A DNA stretch of 64,000 nt from Cyrtodaria siliqua (GCA_037043455.1 JAWPHD010001144.1:1-64000), one strand, 5' to 3'. Counted from the first letter of the stretch, positions 46,853-59,035 are shown. Made by a program: numbers and translations. Notes: generated by a model not told the origin, from the sequence alone.

Positions 46853-47940
46853 ACATGAGCATGAAAAGACGGATACAACCATCCAACCAGCATCGGCCTC
46901 GACTTACGACCCTGGGGATCACAACTTGGAAACTGTTGAGATCCCCATCCTTAATCCATATATACACTTACTGGGCATGAACAGACGGATACAACCATCC
47001 AACCAGCATCGGCCTCGACTTACGACCCTGGGGCTCACAACTTGGAAACTGTTGAGATCCCCATCCTTACTCCATATATACACTTACTGGGCATGAACAG
47101 ACGGATACAACCATCCAACCAGCATCGGCCTCGACTTACGACCCTGGGTCTCACAACTTGGAAACTGTTGAGATCCCCATCCTTAATCCATATATACACT
47201 TACTGGGCATGAACAGACGGATACAACCATCCAAAAAGCATCGGCCTCGACTTACGACCCTGGGGCTCACAACTTGGAAACTGTTGAGATCCCCATCCTT
47301 AATCCATATATACACTTACTGGGCATGAACAGACGGATACAACCATCCAACCAGCATCGGCCTCGACTTACGACCCTGGGGCTCACAACTTGGAAACTGT
47401 TGAGATCCCCATCCTTAATCCATATATACACTTACTGGGCATGAACAGACGGATACAACCATCCAACCAGCATCGGCCTCGACTTACGACCCTGGGGCTC
47501 ACAACTTGGAAACTGTTGAGATCCCCATCCTTACTCCATATATACACTTACTGGGCATGAACAGACGGATACAACCATCCAACCAGCATCGGCCTCGACT
47601 TACGACCCTGGGGCTCACAACTTGGAAACTGTTGAGATCCCCATCCTTAATCCATATATACACTTACTGGGCATGAACAGACGGATACAACCATCCAACC
47701 AGCATCGGCCTCGACTTACGACCCTGGGGCTCACAACTTGGAAACTGTTGAGATCCCCATCCTTAATCCATATATACACTTACTGGGCATGAACAGACGG
47801 ATACAACCATCCAACCAGCATCGGCCTCGACTTACGACCCTGGGGCTCACAACTTGGAAACTGTTGAGATCCCCATCCTTAATCCATATATACACTTACT
47901 GGGCATGAACAGACGGATACAACCATCCAACCAGCATCCT
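46853..47940 (+). repeat. 116 bp tandem array, 9-10 units
   Basis: GGGCATGAACAGACGGATAC starts at 46973, 47089, 47205, 47321 and so on in exact 116 bp steps; the other landmark is CGACTTACGACCCTGGGGCT. Units are >95 percent alike. One further unit lies alone at 62397-62505. Confidence 0.92.
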
Positions 47941-48880
47941 CCCCGCTTCTTTCCCCACTCCTGGGGACATAGCCCATAGGTCACAACTTGGAAACCGGTC
48001 TCGTCACATTGGGCATGTTGGGGTTGCGCATAGTCCAGTTGTAATGGGTTCTCAAAACCAGAGACGGTTTCTTGTAAAGTTGAGACCCCGGAGCTGAACA
48101 ATTCTGCAACTTTTAAATACTCACGATAATGGTAAAATATGGCACTAAGCGTGGGTTTTAAATAGACTTATACTCAGCAAAAATAGAAACGTCCCTCTTT
48201 TAAGCTGTGATTTGCATAGGGTTGACTTTGTTACACTTTGTACACCAATCTAGATATAATTTCATCACTCAATCATTCGGATCAATAATAATAATTATCA
48301 AAAACCAAAGTTTGTCTGTTGCTGCTAAAACATGTTTTATTCAAATTAAGAAATCACTATATTTTTATTACAAACGGAGGTAATCTGAAAACATTCGTTT
48401 TTGAAAGCTGTATGGCGCAAAAATGAGTGAAAATATCAGCGTCTTTTCTCTGTTTTTGTGGTGATCAGGTCATTCTCTGTTTATTTCAATATAACAAAAC
48501 TGTATTAACTCAAAGTTTTAACCACAAGACCCGGAAATGCTTTTTAAACCAAATCAAGGGGAATACGTTTGCCCACAAGGTTGATTCAAAGAAAAATGTT
48601 TTCCTGACAGTGCTGGCCTTTCACAAAGGTATTGGCATATAATATTAAATAAAATGTAATTTCATTGTGTCTAAATATATGGGTAAAGTTGGGGACGTTT
48701 CTATTTTTGCTCAGTATATTATCGAAACTTACCAAAAACATATATGGCTTTGCGCAATCAGGTCCAGTATTCACCGTATTTATCTATTTAATATAGTTTG
48801 TTATTCTTTTTAAATACAACATGTACATTTGCTACACGAATCATGCCTGTGTCATTGCTATTTAAATTTACATCTTAATA
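47941..48880 (+). repeat. Array-flanking repeat, split by a Tc1-like MITE
   Basis: 47941-48168 and 48720-48880 align with 62690-62990 and 63456-63540 (CCCATAGGTMACAACTTGGA, GACCCCGGAGCTG, TGGCTTTGCGCAATCAGGTC, TTTGCTACACGAATCATGCC). Confidence 0.75.
48169..48719. mobile_element. Tc1/mariner-type MITE, ~550 bp
   Basis: Inverted ends TATACTCAGCAAAAATAGAA then ACGTCCC, and TATACTGAGCAAAAATAGAA then ACGTCCCC, 27 bp; TA-type target. The related copy at 62.9 kb lacks it (CATAGACATTGATCGAAAC), giving an empty site. No transposase. Confidence 0.8.
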
Positions 48881-48978
48881 TTGAACAAGATAATTTGCTG
48901 GTCAATAAACCTTAGCTTTGCGCTTTATCTTCACTGTTTGTATTGCTGCTTGTTCACTTTACCCTTTTTCATTTTCTC

Positions 48979-49222
48979 AAATTTTACCCCAACTACCCTT
49001 TAAAATTTTACGACAACTACTCTTTACAATTTTACGGCAACTACTCATTACAATTTTACGGCAGCTGCTCTTTACAATTTTTGGGCAACTACTCATTACC
49101 ATTTTACGGCAACTGCTCTTTACAATTTTACGGCAACTACTCTTTACAATCTTACGGCAACTACTCATTACAATTTTACGGCAAATGCTCTTTACAATTT
49201 TACGGCAACTACTCTTTACAAA
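48979..49222 (+). repeat. 24 bp minisatellite, ~10 units
   Basis: ATTTTACGGCAACTACTCTT plus TACA repeated; open stretches on both strands here are repeat artefacts. Confidence 0.9.
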
Positions 49223-49287
49223 CTCAGATTCAGTGGCAAAATATCATTCTATTGTAATACGGGGTGCTATAATGAGAGAAAAGCGCA

Positions 49288-49464
49288 ATAAATAGAGGAT
49301 CTTACATGAGTACTCATTTATTACTGAATTTATTAAACGAGTTTGCAAAATGATATAATGCGAGGATCTTATAATGCGAGGCTCTTGCCGAGCATACTAT
49401 CATTTTTGCTAACGCGTTTGATAAATTCAATATTGAATGAGAACGAAAGTTATATTCTATTTAT
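49288..49464. mobile_element. Foldback MITE family N, copy 2
   Basis: ATAAATAGAGGATCTTACAT ... AAAGTTATATTCTATTTAT ends and the paired interior match 22826-22987; a ~15 bp GCGAGGATCTTATAAT-type block is doubled at the tip. Confidence 0.7.
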
Positions 49465-50164
49465 TACATAACTTAATAACGTCACATTACGTCAGAAAAC
49501 GTCATTAACGTTATGTTATACTATTAGTGGAATATCGAAAATATTGAATAGTGTTATTACACTCCCACACAACATCTTATGTGATACGTTGTGTTTAAAC
49601 GTAAACAACAGTGAACTATTACACTGTACATGTATGTATAACTTACATATTGTGAGAATTTAAAGTCTGTAGACACAATGCAAACGGCTTTAACAAGCCA
49701 GGCCAGACCCCACAACGAGAGCGTCGAATTAATAGTTACTAAGTTCCCAACTCAATAATTCATTTTACGCATATTCAATCGTGGGTATTTTAAGAACCCA
49801 TAAATAAACCTTAACTTTTTATCAGCATGCATTATTATATGACTTGGACACCTGGGTAGTATTTTGATAAAAGGTGTTGTAGTGTAATTGTGCCGTTATT
49901 TGGCGGGTTAGTTTCTTTAATTATCAAAAGCAATAACTAACAATGAATGCGTCAATATTTTTTTTTTTGAAACCTGGCCAAGGTTTATTGGTCCTTCAAA
50001 TGAAAATCGATACAAATTAAAATTATTTTTTTTAAAGTGACAGAACAAGATGAAACTGCTTTTTTTAATAAATATTAAGGAAAAATTAGGCCTTAATTTT
50101 GTTAAAATAAAAGCAAAGATTTATGTAACGTGGCTCTTTGTTGTGCTCTTATAATGAATAATGC

Positions 50165-50440
50165 ATGCCTGAAGTTTCAATCCATTTTGTAGATTGCGAG
50201 AGCGAAGCTTATATACAAACTTTAACCAAGGTATTTTTTAACCTAAGTATTAAAGGGGCCATTATTTTGTTATTTATTATAAATACAACTGATTCAACAC
50301 TAAACTTTCGTGATACATTCGTGAAGTTATGGTATTATTCCAGGACAATACAGATTTGCGCTTATTACATTCACATACTTGCGGTTTCATTCAGTTTCAC
50401 TTACACTTTCATTATGCTCCGTAAAAAACCCCGGACGTAA
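50165..50440 (+). other. 91-codon open stretch, judged non-coding
   Basis: Open in both duplication copies (also 56296-56571). All eight base differences between them change the amino acid and none is synonymous, which argues against constraint. See the rejected list. Confidence 0.5.
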
Positions 50441-50639
50441 AGAACCCGGAAATATTACCGCTTTCTACACTTCAGCAGACTGATCTAAGGAAACGTCATT
50501 TCAGCAAGTAAAACGGTGACATTTGAACATTGCAAATTATGTGTTTATTCCATTCAAGTCTTTTAGACGAGTTCATTAGGAATTGAAGTTGTAATGCATG
50601 CTTATCGTCAACAACATGATTTACAGTATGTTAACCATA

Positions 50640-50653
50640 GACAAATACTAAAC

Positions 50654-50706
<53 letters not shown>

Positions 50707-50785
50707 ATATACAAATCATTCAATCAATATAATAAATCAATATAATCATAAATAAGTCAATATATATATATATATAAATATATAT
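50640..50785. repeat. (AATC)n and (AT)n microsatellites
   Basis: About twelve AATC units at ~50657-50705 followed by ATATAT runs near 50760; a shorter equivalent is at 56785-56890. Confidence 0.9.
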
Positions 50786-50904
50786 AAACCTCTATGGAGT
50801 GCTTAAACAAAAGACTGCATTTTGAATTGTCTTTTAAATACATCAATAATTCCCTGTGCCTATGTCATACATATACATTTATTCTGTACCACTCTGTATT
50901 TCAG

Positions 50905-51087
50905 GTGAGGCCATCTGCGTACCACCACCCATAGTTGTAAACGGAATGTACACACCCATAAAGGACAACTACACCGACACCGATACGGTGACATATGTGT
51001 GCGACACCGGATATACACACACTTCCGGTGATCTCAATCTTACATGTGCTACTACGGACTGGGTCGGAACAACACCGACGTGCACCG
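50905..51087 (+). CDS. Sushi/CCP domain exon, copy A (61 codons, phase 1-1)
   Basis: The acceptor CTGTATTTCAG ends at 50904 and the donor GTGAGTG starts at 51088; the 183 bp exon is symmetric, phase 1-1, as typical for CCP modules. The translation has the four-Cys CCP pattern: AICVPPPIVVNGMYTPIKDN, then VTYVCDTGYTH, LTCATTDWVG and TPTC, with the conserved Trp and Gly-Tyr. CCP modules are extracellular binding domains of complement-like, selectin-like and adhesion proteins. No other exon of the gene was found here, so the parent protein is unknown. The duplicate at 57030-57212 differs at five bases (I/V, I/K and V/A changes plus two silent). Confidence 0.85.
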
Positions 51088-51208
51088 GTGAGTGAAGATC
51101 GTTACATTCCCGTTCACTGTTAGAATTATTTCATTTTTTTCCAGGTTTTATTCAGGTAAAGGATCATGCATAATATATGCATTTTAGAAATTTCATATCA
51201 ACATATGT

Positions 51209-51840
51209 ATAAAATAATATCTACATTACTTGAGTAAAACTGTGTTGCACTTCACATTACCTCTCATGAACAGACCCAATAAAACCGAGTCTGCTACTTT
51301 TATCTCTTGTTTGTGTTTGTTGCTTCCAAGGGATCCCCTTCCAGTATTTATTGACATTCACACTAGCGTTTGTTTAGTGCTGTGTGGCGGCCGTAAAAAG
51401 TCGCCCCGACTACAAATCAGTAGTGTTATACTTACTGGTCCTTTGGGTCATCAAGCTCGATCTTTGTGGCATCGCTAAAGCCAGTGCTTGGAGGCGTGAG
51501 AGGTGTTGCATCTTATAATTACCTCTCATGAACATACTCAGTAAAACCGAATCTGCTACTTTTATCTCTTGTTTGTCTTTGTTGCTTCCAAGGGATCCCC
51601 TTTTCAGTATTTATTCATATGCCTTATATGCCGTTGTTTTCTCATTTCCAAAGAAGAAGAACAACAAATTTATACGACTTCATATGCCTTATAATTTGTG
51701 CCATTGACTCCAGGTCTCTCTTTCAAGAATTTACATTTTACATTAGTAAGACTTCATATGCCCTATATGCCGTTGCTTCCAGGTCTCTTTTCCAACCAAT
51801 CTACAGTACATACAGGATATTTGGTGTTTTGGAGTGAATA
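51209..51840. other. Non-coding part of duplication A with internal repeats
   Basis: CTGCTACTTTTATCTCTTGT then TTGCTTCCAAGGGATCCCC occurs twice (~51290 and ~51553), and ACTTCATATGCCYTATATGC recurs three times. These duplications are shared with 60643-61290. Confidence 0.6.
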
Positions 51841-52204
51841 ACATATTTTATTATATAACATACGAAGTTTTCATTGGCTAAAAGGCAGGCACGTGTAAGT
51901 CATTAGTATGAACTGTTGACTTCAAAACGTTTCCTATCCGGTTCATTCTAGTTTTGCGGTCAGTATTCTTTATTTGCAGGTCAATAGTGAAGTTGAGAAT
52001 GACGTTACGCTTACGAGTAAGCAACAAGTAAACAAACTATTGGAGTATAATAAAACAAATATCTACTTCTGTTTCAGTAATAGTTAAAAAGGTTGAACTC
52101 AACAGAAGTAGATAATTGTATATCATTTCATCGAGATGTGTGAAAACTTCATATTTTCACGAATGCGAAGCATGAATGAAAATATTAAAAGTAAGTATAA
52201 AAAT

Positions 52205-52440
52205 GCAGCTTTCACAGGTCACAGTAAAACCCAAAACACGCAAATAGACAAGCAGGAATGGCAGTAGTAATAAAGAATAAAGGGCATCTAATGTCACAAA
52301 CACAAATAGGTTGACAATAGGGCTACCGCCTTGGAACGGTCAGTGGCAAAAAAGGCCGCTAGAGGTTTAAACCAGGTAGTTCTAGGGTCCATCGAACCAC
52401 ACAGTTACCTACTGCCATCCCAATAAAACGGATTTTCTTA
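52205..52440 (-). mobile_element. PLE tail fragment, reverse orientation (copy A)
   Basis: GGGCTACCGCCTTGGAACGG and GTTTAAACCAGGTAGTTCTA are the reverse complement of the tail at 3600-3690. The counterpart in copy B is 61635-61880, so it predates the duplication. Confidence 0.75.
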
Positions 52441-52856
52441 CTATTTGTTTTTGGTATTGTCACTAGGAAGGGAAACAACCCGTTCAGGAATATAACATGA
52501 ATTAGCTCAATTCCTTTTAATAAGGGGTCAACCATTTTATCTCAGGAGGACGTCTGGCATTTTCCTTCGAGTTCACCTACTTTCTCACCCAATTGTTGTT
52601 TGAACCAGATTATTTGTTTAACCTTCAGAATTTTTTTCAGTAAAAGACCCCCACCCCATCCAACCCATCACTACCACCAAAAGATGGAATGTCCGATGCC
52701 TAACATGTATTATCCCCTATTTACATATAACAGTTTATTTGTGACAACAAAGAGAAAAGAAAAAAAAATCTCCCTCATAGCAATGGTTAAATTGAATTGT
52801 AATTCAGTGTGTTAATATGTATATATCATGATATATTCTAGCCGAATATAAATCAT

Positions 52857-54308
52857 GGCAGTTTAGACACTTATACTATGTGGACTTACTATGAAGTTTG
52901 TGAAGCACTCATCTTCCTATTAGATACTATTTTCGTCAGGTATGGTACCACCGTTTATAGACAAATTGGTGGTATCCCTATGGGTACGAACTGTGCACCA
53001 CTTGTCGCAGATTTGTTTTTATTTTGCTATGAAAGGGATTTTATGTTGAGTCTTTCAACAGATACCCAGGCAGATGTTATTGAAGCTTTTAATGACACCT
53101 CTCGGTTTCTGGATGACATACTGAACATTGACAACGCTTTCTTTGCAACTATGGTTGATAATATTTATCCTAAAGAACTTCAGCTTAATAAAGCTAATAT
53201 ATCTGATAATAACGCTTCTTTTCTTGATTTAGATCTCTCGATTGAAAATGGTGAAATAATTAGCAAAATCTAAGACAAGAGAGATGATTTTAATTTTGAC
53301 ATTGTTAATTACCCCCACTTGGATGGGGATGTTCCCCGAGCAACTTCTTATGGGGGTGTATGTCTCTCAACTTATTCGTTTTTCTAGAGATTGTACTCGA
53401 GTTGAGGACTTCAATATTCGTAATCTCTGTATAACTAAAAAGCTACTCAATCAGGGTTACCGTTACCATAAACTTCGTAAAACTTTGCAAAAGTTTATTA
53501 TCGTAACCCTGATCTTCTTTCCAAATTTAAAATTAATTTAAGGACTCTTCTGCGACAAGGACTATCACAACCAGACTTCTATGGTGATGTGATTTATAAA
53601 CTTCGTAAGATTTTTGGTCATGATCACTTTCATACTATCTTTGTTAAACTTGTTAAAAAGTTTATCAAAAGTGGTTAACAACCTATCATTTTGCAACGTA
53701 CTGCATGCTTGGTGGTGGACCCTTTTACAGTTCGCCACTATGCTTTCCTCTTTAATTGTACGATGACCGGACAGGCTGTGGACCTATGATGACGCCTACC
53801 TAGAGCCCATTGGGACGGTGGTGTTTGATGTTTGTCTATGACCTTTCCTGTCGTGCCCTTAATGGTTTATTTTCTTGTTGCTCTGGCTTCTGCCAAGTCA
53901 TTGAGTACCTTCATTGTGGCTTTCTAGGCTATTGTTTTTTTTTGTATTATATTTACACGAGCATATTTGTGTTTTACTTATATTGCCTATTGATGCTGCC
54001 TTGTTGGTTAGAGATTATATCATGGCGGGGATTTCTTTATTTACACTGTCCTGTTTTAATGGGATGATAGTAGGGTACGTGTGAGGTTTGGTGCACCCTA
54101 GAACCGGTTTAAACCCCCAGTGGCCTTTGTTGCCACTGACCGTTCCAAGGCGGTAACCCTATTGTCAACCCTTTTGTGTTTGTGATGTCGTTTGCATTTT
54201 TTATTACTTTTGCCTCCTCGTTTGTCTGTTTGCGTGTTTGTTTTTGTGTTTTGTGGTTGACTGTCGTCCTTGAATGCTGCTTTCCCTGTCCGATATTTTT
54301 ATATTTCT
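52857..54308 (+). pseudogene. PLE copy 2 with RT core, 5'-truncated and mutated
   Basis: The open part 52878-53273 has RT motifs RQIGGIPMGTNCAPLVADLF and SRFLDDILNID (catalytic DD), then FATMVDNIYPKELQLNKAN and FLDLDLSIENGEI. TAA at 53271-53273 interrupts what should read SKIYDKRDDFNF-like. A five-G run near 53347 shifts the frame before VYVSQLIRFSRDC; another shift occurs at ~53480 and a stop in GGTTAACAACC near 53673. The ORF end and tail match copy 1. Flanks AATCAT and TTACTACAG are contiguous in duplication B (62311-62322), which defines both ends; no TSD is evident. Penelope-like classification is tentative. Confidence 0.78.
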
Positions 54309-54390
54309 TTACTACAGTGAGGCATTCATCTTTTAACTTATTCGTATTTTGGGCATACTATAACAAGATTAGAATTGTGATCTTTGATCT

Positions 54391-54584
54391 TGTACTTATT
54401 TATTTGGCTGACATGTATTATGAATGCTTTGTTGTTTAGATATATAATGATTTATTACAATTATCGACTATTGTACCATGGGGGATGATTCTCTGACCCC
54501 CATGTACCTATGACGGGGAAAATAAATGGGCCGTTCTTTATTTATAAAGATGGCCGAAAAAACAACAAAAAAACAAACAAACGG
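54391..54584. other. Short spacer, no gene
   Basis: Joins the end of duplication A to the reverse PLE fragment. Confidence 0.4.
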
Positions 54585-54790
54585 GCAATTGTAAATAAAG
54601 AAATCCCCGCCATGAACTATTCTCTGACCAACAAGGCAGCATTAATAGGCAATATAAGTATAACACAAAGATATATATATAAATACAGAAAAACAATAGC
54701 CGAGAAAGCCACAAAGAAGGTAATCAATGACTTGGCGAAAGCCAGAGCAACAAGAGAATGAACCATTGAGGGCACGACAAGACAAGATTG
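54585..54790 (-). mobile_element. PLE tail fragment, reverse orientation
   Basis: The reverse complement reads CTTGTCGTGCCCTCAATGGT ... CTCTGGCTTTCGCCAAGTCA ... ATTGCCTATTAATGCTGCCT, matching 53850-54050. The plus-strand 83-codon open stretch here is its antisense. Confidence 0.75.
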
Positions 54791-55010
54791 AAGACTGCTT
54801 ATTATAAAGTTTGATCACTTCGTGATGAAATAAAATCTGTTATTCACGACAAAACAACGCATTTTTTATTTTTATTTTATGCTTTATAATCAAAGTTTAC
54901 TGTAATATGCAGAATATTTTTTTTAATTTGACGACGTCATTTGGTTAGTATCCTGAACTATTTAATCGATTTCAATAATCTATGACTCATTTTCTTAGTT
55001 AAGTTATTTC

Positions 55011-55095
55011 ATGTTATGTGATAAATTGTGTGATAACATGTTATGAGATAAATTGTGTGATAACATGTTATGTGATAAATTGTGTTTAGACGTAA
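55011..55095 (+). repeat. ~28 bp x 3 tandem repeat
   Basis: CATGTTATGTGATAAATTGT then GTGATAA repeated three times; copy A has a single GTGATACGTTGTGTTTAAAC. Confidence 0.8.
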
Positions 55096-55129
55096 ACAAT
55101 AGTAGAATATTACGCTGAACTCTACCTCA

Positions 55130-55775
55130 ATAATATTACAAACGTTTTCGGGATAAGTAAGAAACAACAAGGACTATATAAATGACTGTAGAAACCGAGA
55201 AATGCTGATGCTTTTCTACGTTCCATGCACTTTATTTAAACGAGATTGGTTTAGGATTCAAAACGTTAGAGGGAAAAATCTTACCCGAATCGGTACGAAG
55301 AGGCTGAATTTCCTGTTCACTTTATCGAAAACGCGCACCTGCTAAACAGTCATTCCCGACGTGATTTGAGGGACAAGATATATTTCACCCAAATCAATGT
55401 AGGGTCAGTCAACATATTGTTTTCAAAAGTCGGACATTAAGTGCAGACTGTTGTGCAATTATCCGTAGTTTCGCACAGATCCTAACATATTACATACATG
55501 ATATTGGAAATGGACTCGACAAAATAAATAAATCAATCAACAAACGAGTTTTTAAGTGTAAAAAAGCTGCCGATAAGTAAATAAACATGGCTGTTGGCCT
55601 GTGAAGTGATAGGAATGCAAACAATTGTTTTTGTTGTACTTTGAAATAATTATTCAAATTATGAAAGTTATCAAGCTGAAATAAGTGTTGTTATTTTTAA
55701 AGTAGGTATCCCGCCAACAACACCCACATTTTACAACATATGTACGCAGTTTGTAAACCTACCTCCGACGAGGTT
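55130..55775. other. Segment missing from duplication A, no gene
   Basis: 55690-55770 has a diverged reverse copy at ~28.68-28.74 kb, suggesting it is ancestral and was lost in copy A rather than inserted here. Confidence 0.5.
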
Positions 55776-57029
55776 TATATATAACTTATTGTTAGAATCT
55801 AAAGTCTGTAGACACAATATAAACGACCTTAACAAGCCAGGCCAGACCCCACAACGAGAGCGTCGAATTAAGAGTTACCAAATTACCAACTCAATAATTC
55901 ATTTTACGCATATTCAATCGTGGGTATTTTAAGAACCCATAAATAAACCTTTACTTTTTATCTGCATACAATATTATATGACTTGAACACCTGGGTAGAG
56001 TTTTGATAAAATGTTTTGTACTGTATTTTGCCGTTATTTGGCGGGTTAGTTTCTTTAATTATCAAAAGCAATAACTACACAATGAATGCGTCAGTATTGT
56101 TTATTTTGAAGCCTGGCCAAGGTTTATTGATCTTTCAAATGAAAATCGATACAAATTAGAATACTTTTTTAAAGTGACTGAACAAGATGAAACTGCTTTT
56201 TTTTATTAAGGAAAAACTGGGCCTTAATTTTGTTAAAATAAAAGCAAAGATTTATGTTACATGGCTCTTTGTTGTGCTCTTATAATGAATAATCCATGCG
56301 TGAAGTTTCAATCCATTATGTAGATTGCGAGATCGAAGCTTATATACAAACTTTAACCAAGGTATTTTTTAACCTACGTATTAAAGGGGCCATTATTTTG
56401 TTATTTATTATAAATACAACTGATTCAACACTAAACTTTCGTGATATATTCGTGAAGTTATGGTATTATTCCAGGACAATACAGATTTGCGCTTATTCCA
56501 TTCACATACTTGCGGTTTCATTCAGTTTCACTTACACTTTCATTATGTTCCGTAAAAAATCCCGGACGTAAAGATCCTGGAAATATTACCGCGTTCTACA
56601 TTTCAGCAGATTGATCTAAGGAAACGCCATTTCAGCAAGTAAAACGGTGACATTTGAACATTGCAAAATATGTGCTTATACCATTCAAGTTTTTTAGACG
56701 AGTTCACTAGGAATTGAAGTTGTAATGCATGCTTATCGTTAACTACATGATTCACAGTATGTTAACCATAGACAAATACAAAACCCAATCAGTCAATCAA
56801 CCAATTAATCAATCAGTATATACAAATCAATCAATCAATATTAGAAATCAATATAATCATAAATAAATCAATATATATATATATATATAACTATATATAA
56901 ACCTCTATTCCTGAAAATTATGGAGTGCTTAAACAAAAGACTGCATTTTGAATTGTCTTTTAAATACATCAAGAATTCCGTGTGCCTATGTCATACATAT
57001 ACATTACTCTGTACCACTCTGTATTTCAG

Positions 57030-57212
57030 GTGAGGCCGTCTGCGTACCCCCACCCAAAGTTGTAAACGGAATGTACACACCCATAAAGGACAACTACACC
57101 GATACCGATACGGTGACATATGCGTGCGACACCGGATATACACACACTTCCGGTGATCTCAATCTTACATGTGCTACTACGGACTGGGTCGGAACAACAC
57201 CGACGTGCACCG
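57030..57212 (+). CDS. Sushi/CCP domain exon, copy B (61 codons, phase 1-1)
   Basis: Same structure as 50905-51087: acceptor CTGTATTTCAG ends at 57029 and donor GTGAGTG begins at 57213. It reads AVCVPPPKVVNGMYTPIKDN, VTYACDTGYTH, LTCATTDWVG, TPTC. Both exons lie in the same orientation 6.1 kb apart, and symmetric phase 1-1 boundaries allow both to be spliced into one transcript without a frame break, adding a CCP repeat. Whether both are used cannot be told from sequence. Confidence 0.85.
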
Positions 57213-58004
57213 GTGAGTGAAGATCGTTACATTCCCGTTCACTGTTAGAATTATTTCATTTTTTTCCAGGATTTATTCAGGTAAAGGATCATACATAATA
57301 TATGCATTTTAGAAATTTCATATCAACATATGTAATATGAATAAGGCAATGCCTCATAGCGAGCTCAACTCATTAAAAAAACAAACTGGAATGCAAATGA
57401 AAATAATAATCAGCACATTATGGTTATTAGAGCCACCTCAGTGAGAGGTGAAGAATAAAAATAATAATCATGAAACCCTGCCCTACTCTTACTGTCAAAA
57501 AGATTGTAATAATTATTTAACATGCAAACGGGATAGCCTTTGGTAGTTTGGACCTTCTATTTACCATCCCCATCAGATGGACAAAGCCAAGGGAAAATGT
57601 CTTGCGCAAGATGCTTGACCTTGAAACTAAGTGATGTTCACGTCCAATATATTAATGATGGGGTAACGGTTTCATCTCATTATCTGAAATTGTCGGACAG
57701 CTTATTGGAATGAACACCAAAAGTACTTGTATATCAGTATTCACACTCACCTTGAACATGTAAACATTAATGTGCAACACACGGTCTATTGAAAACACAT
57801 TGCAAATTAGGTTGCGTCTCATTATTTTAAGAGCTAATTATGATCTATGAAGATCCTAGCTCTTTACTTGGAAGAAAAAGAAGGGGTTTAGGAGTATGAC
57901 TGCACATGCAAACTGCATGATCTTGAATAAAGGACCCATAGATGTGTACGCTACTTACCACATGGACCGGACAAGAACATTTTTCTTAAAGGCAATTGAA
58001 ATAA

Positions 58005-58275
58005 AACTTCAATCGTTTTTGTTTGTTTGGCGTGTAACGTCATTTTCCAGCACATTTTAGCCTATGTATGACGGTCAACAGTTTTTAGTGGTGGAAGCAG
58101 ACTACTCACTTATTCCTGGGTAGAACATGTAAGACACATACTGTATACTTCCCGTCGTCGATAAGAGTCGACACTTACAAGTCGAGTTCCCTGTGGGAAT
58201 CAAACCCGCAGCGTTGAGATGGTTTCCAATGCAGCATCTTTACCCTCTCAACCATGGATTCGCTACAAAATATCA
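58005..58275 (-). mobile_element. SINE-2 copy d (tRNA-derived, best head)
   Basis: On the minus strand: GGTTGAGAGGGTAAAGATGC (A-box region), B box GGGTTTGATTCCC (complement of 58195-58207), GTGTCGACTCTTATCGACG, TTCTACCCAGGAATAAG, GTCTGCTTCCACCACTAAAA, TGACCGTCATACATAGG, and an end in ACACGCCAAACAAACAAAA. Confidence 0.8.
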
Positions 58276-59035
58276 AATCATGTCTGGGTAACATACTTGA
58301 ACTCACTCACTTCTCACCAGTGTCACTAGACGAATGCAGCTCGGGTTCGCTTCCCCGTCTCTGCATTGTGCGCGAAAAAATGTAACTTTCTTTGTATGTA
58401 GAAAAGGAGTTTATTTTGTACTATTTTGAGATGGTGGTAATCCGACTGATTCTTGACTAAGTAGCTTGTATGTTTTGTTTTTGTTTTCAGTGATAATAGA
58501 ATTCTATGTTTTGCAATGAGCTCTTGTGGAATGTCATAACTTAATATCAATTACTACATAACTGATCGTTGGCCACAATTGATTGTTTGGCACATCACTT
58601 ATTCCCAGTGGCCACTATTGTATCCATTAACCACAGATAACTGCGACTCATTAATGGTACATGTACATACAGTCCTTTTTATTTCGGTTGCAAGTTCAAA
58701 CCATCCGTTGCAGGTTATTACATAAAGCGGAACGCAGTCATAAACAACCACAAACAATGGAAGACTGACGCATACTATATTCTTTTCTTGGACATCTTGA
58801 ACATTCAGGGTATCTAAGGGTGCATCTAAAGGCAGAAATGGCACTGAAAAATATAAAAGATATTAAAAACAACAACAAACTAGAAATTGTTATTGTCCAT
58901 GGGACAAAAACGTATGGCTCCCCCACTCGCCTGAACAGACATAATTGACGACTCTAGGTCCAACCGTTCTCTATTGATCTGAGTTCGTTTTGATATTCAA
59001 TATCCCTGTGACTGTATCTATTACCTGTAGCAGTA

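Larger units (their letters stand above)
49480..54390 (+). repeat. Segmental duplication, copy A
   Basis: 49640-51208 matches 55780-57334, 51209-52856 matches 60643-62316, and 54309-54390 matches 62317-62395, all in the same orientation with ~3 percent difference where counted (8 of 276 and 5 of 183 sites). The PLE at 52857-54308 is absent from copy B. Relative to copy B, ~640 bp corresponding to 55130-55770 is missing here. Confidence 0.88.

Noticed and set aside
46659..47096. 145-codon ORF across the start of the 116 bp array
   Set aside because: It runs from unrelated DNA into the satellite; a 116 bp unit cannot hold one frame and the ORF stops in the second full unit.
48918..49295. 125- and 104-codon ORFs with FTILRQLL-type repeats and an antisense SSCRKIVK repeat
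   Set aside because: Produced by a 24 bp minisatellite, whose length (a multiple of three) keeps frames open on both strands.
54510..54761. 83-codon basic ORF (KATKKVINDLAKARATRE end)
   Set aside because: It is antisense to a PLE tail fragment at 54585-54790.
50165..56571. A 91-codon ORF conserved in both duplication copies (50165-50440 and 56296-56571)
   Set aside because: The copies differ at eight bases and all eight change the residue, with no synonymous change. Conservation of length reflects recent duplication, not selection.
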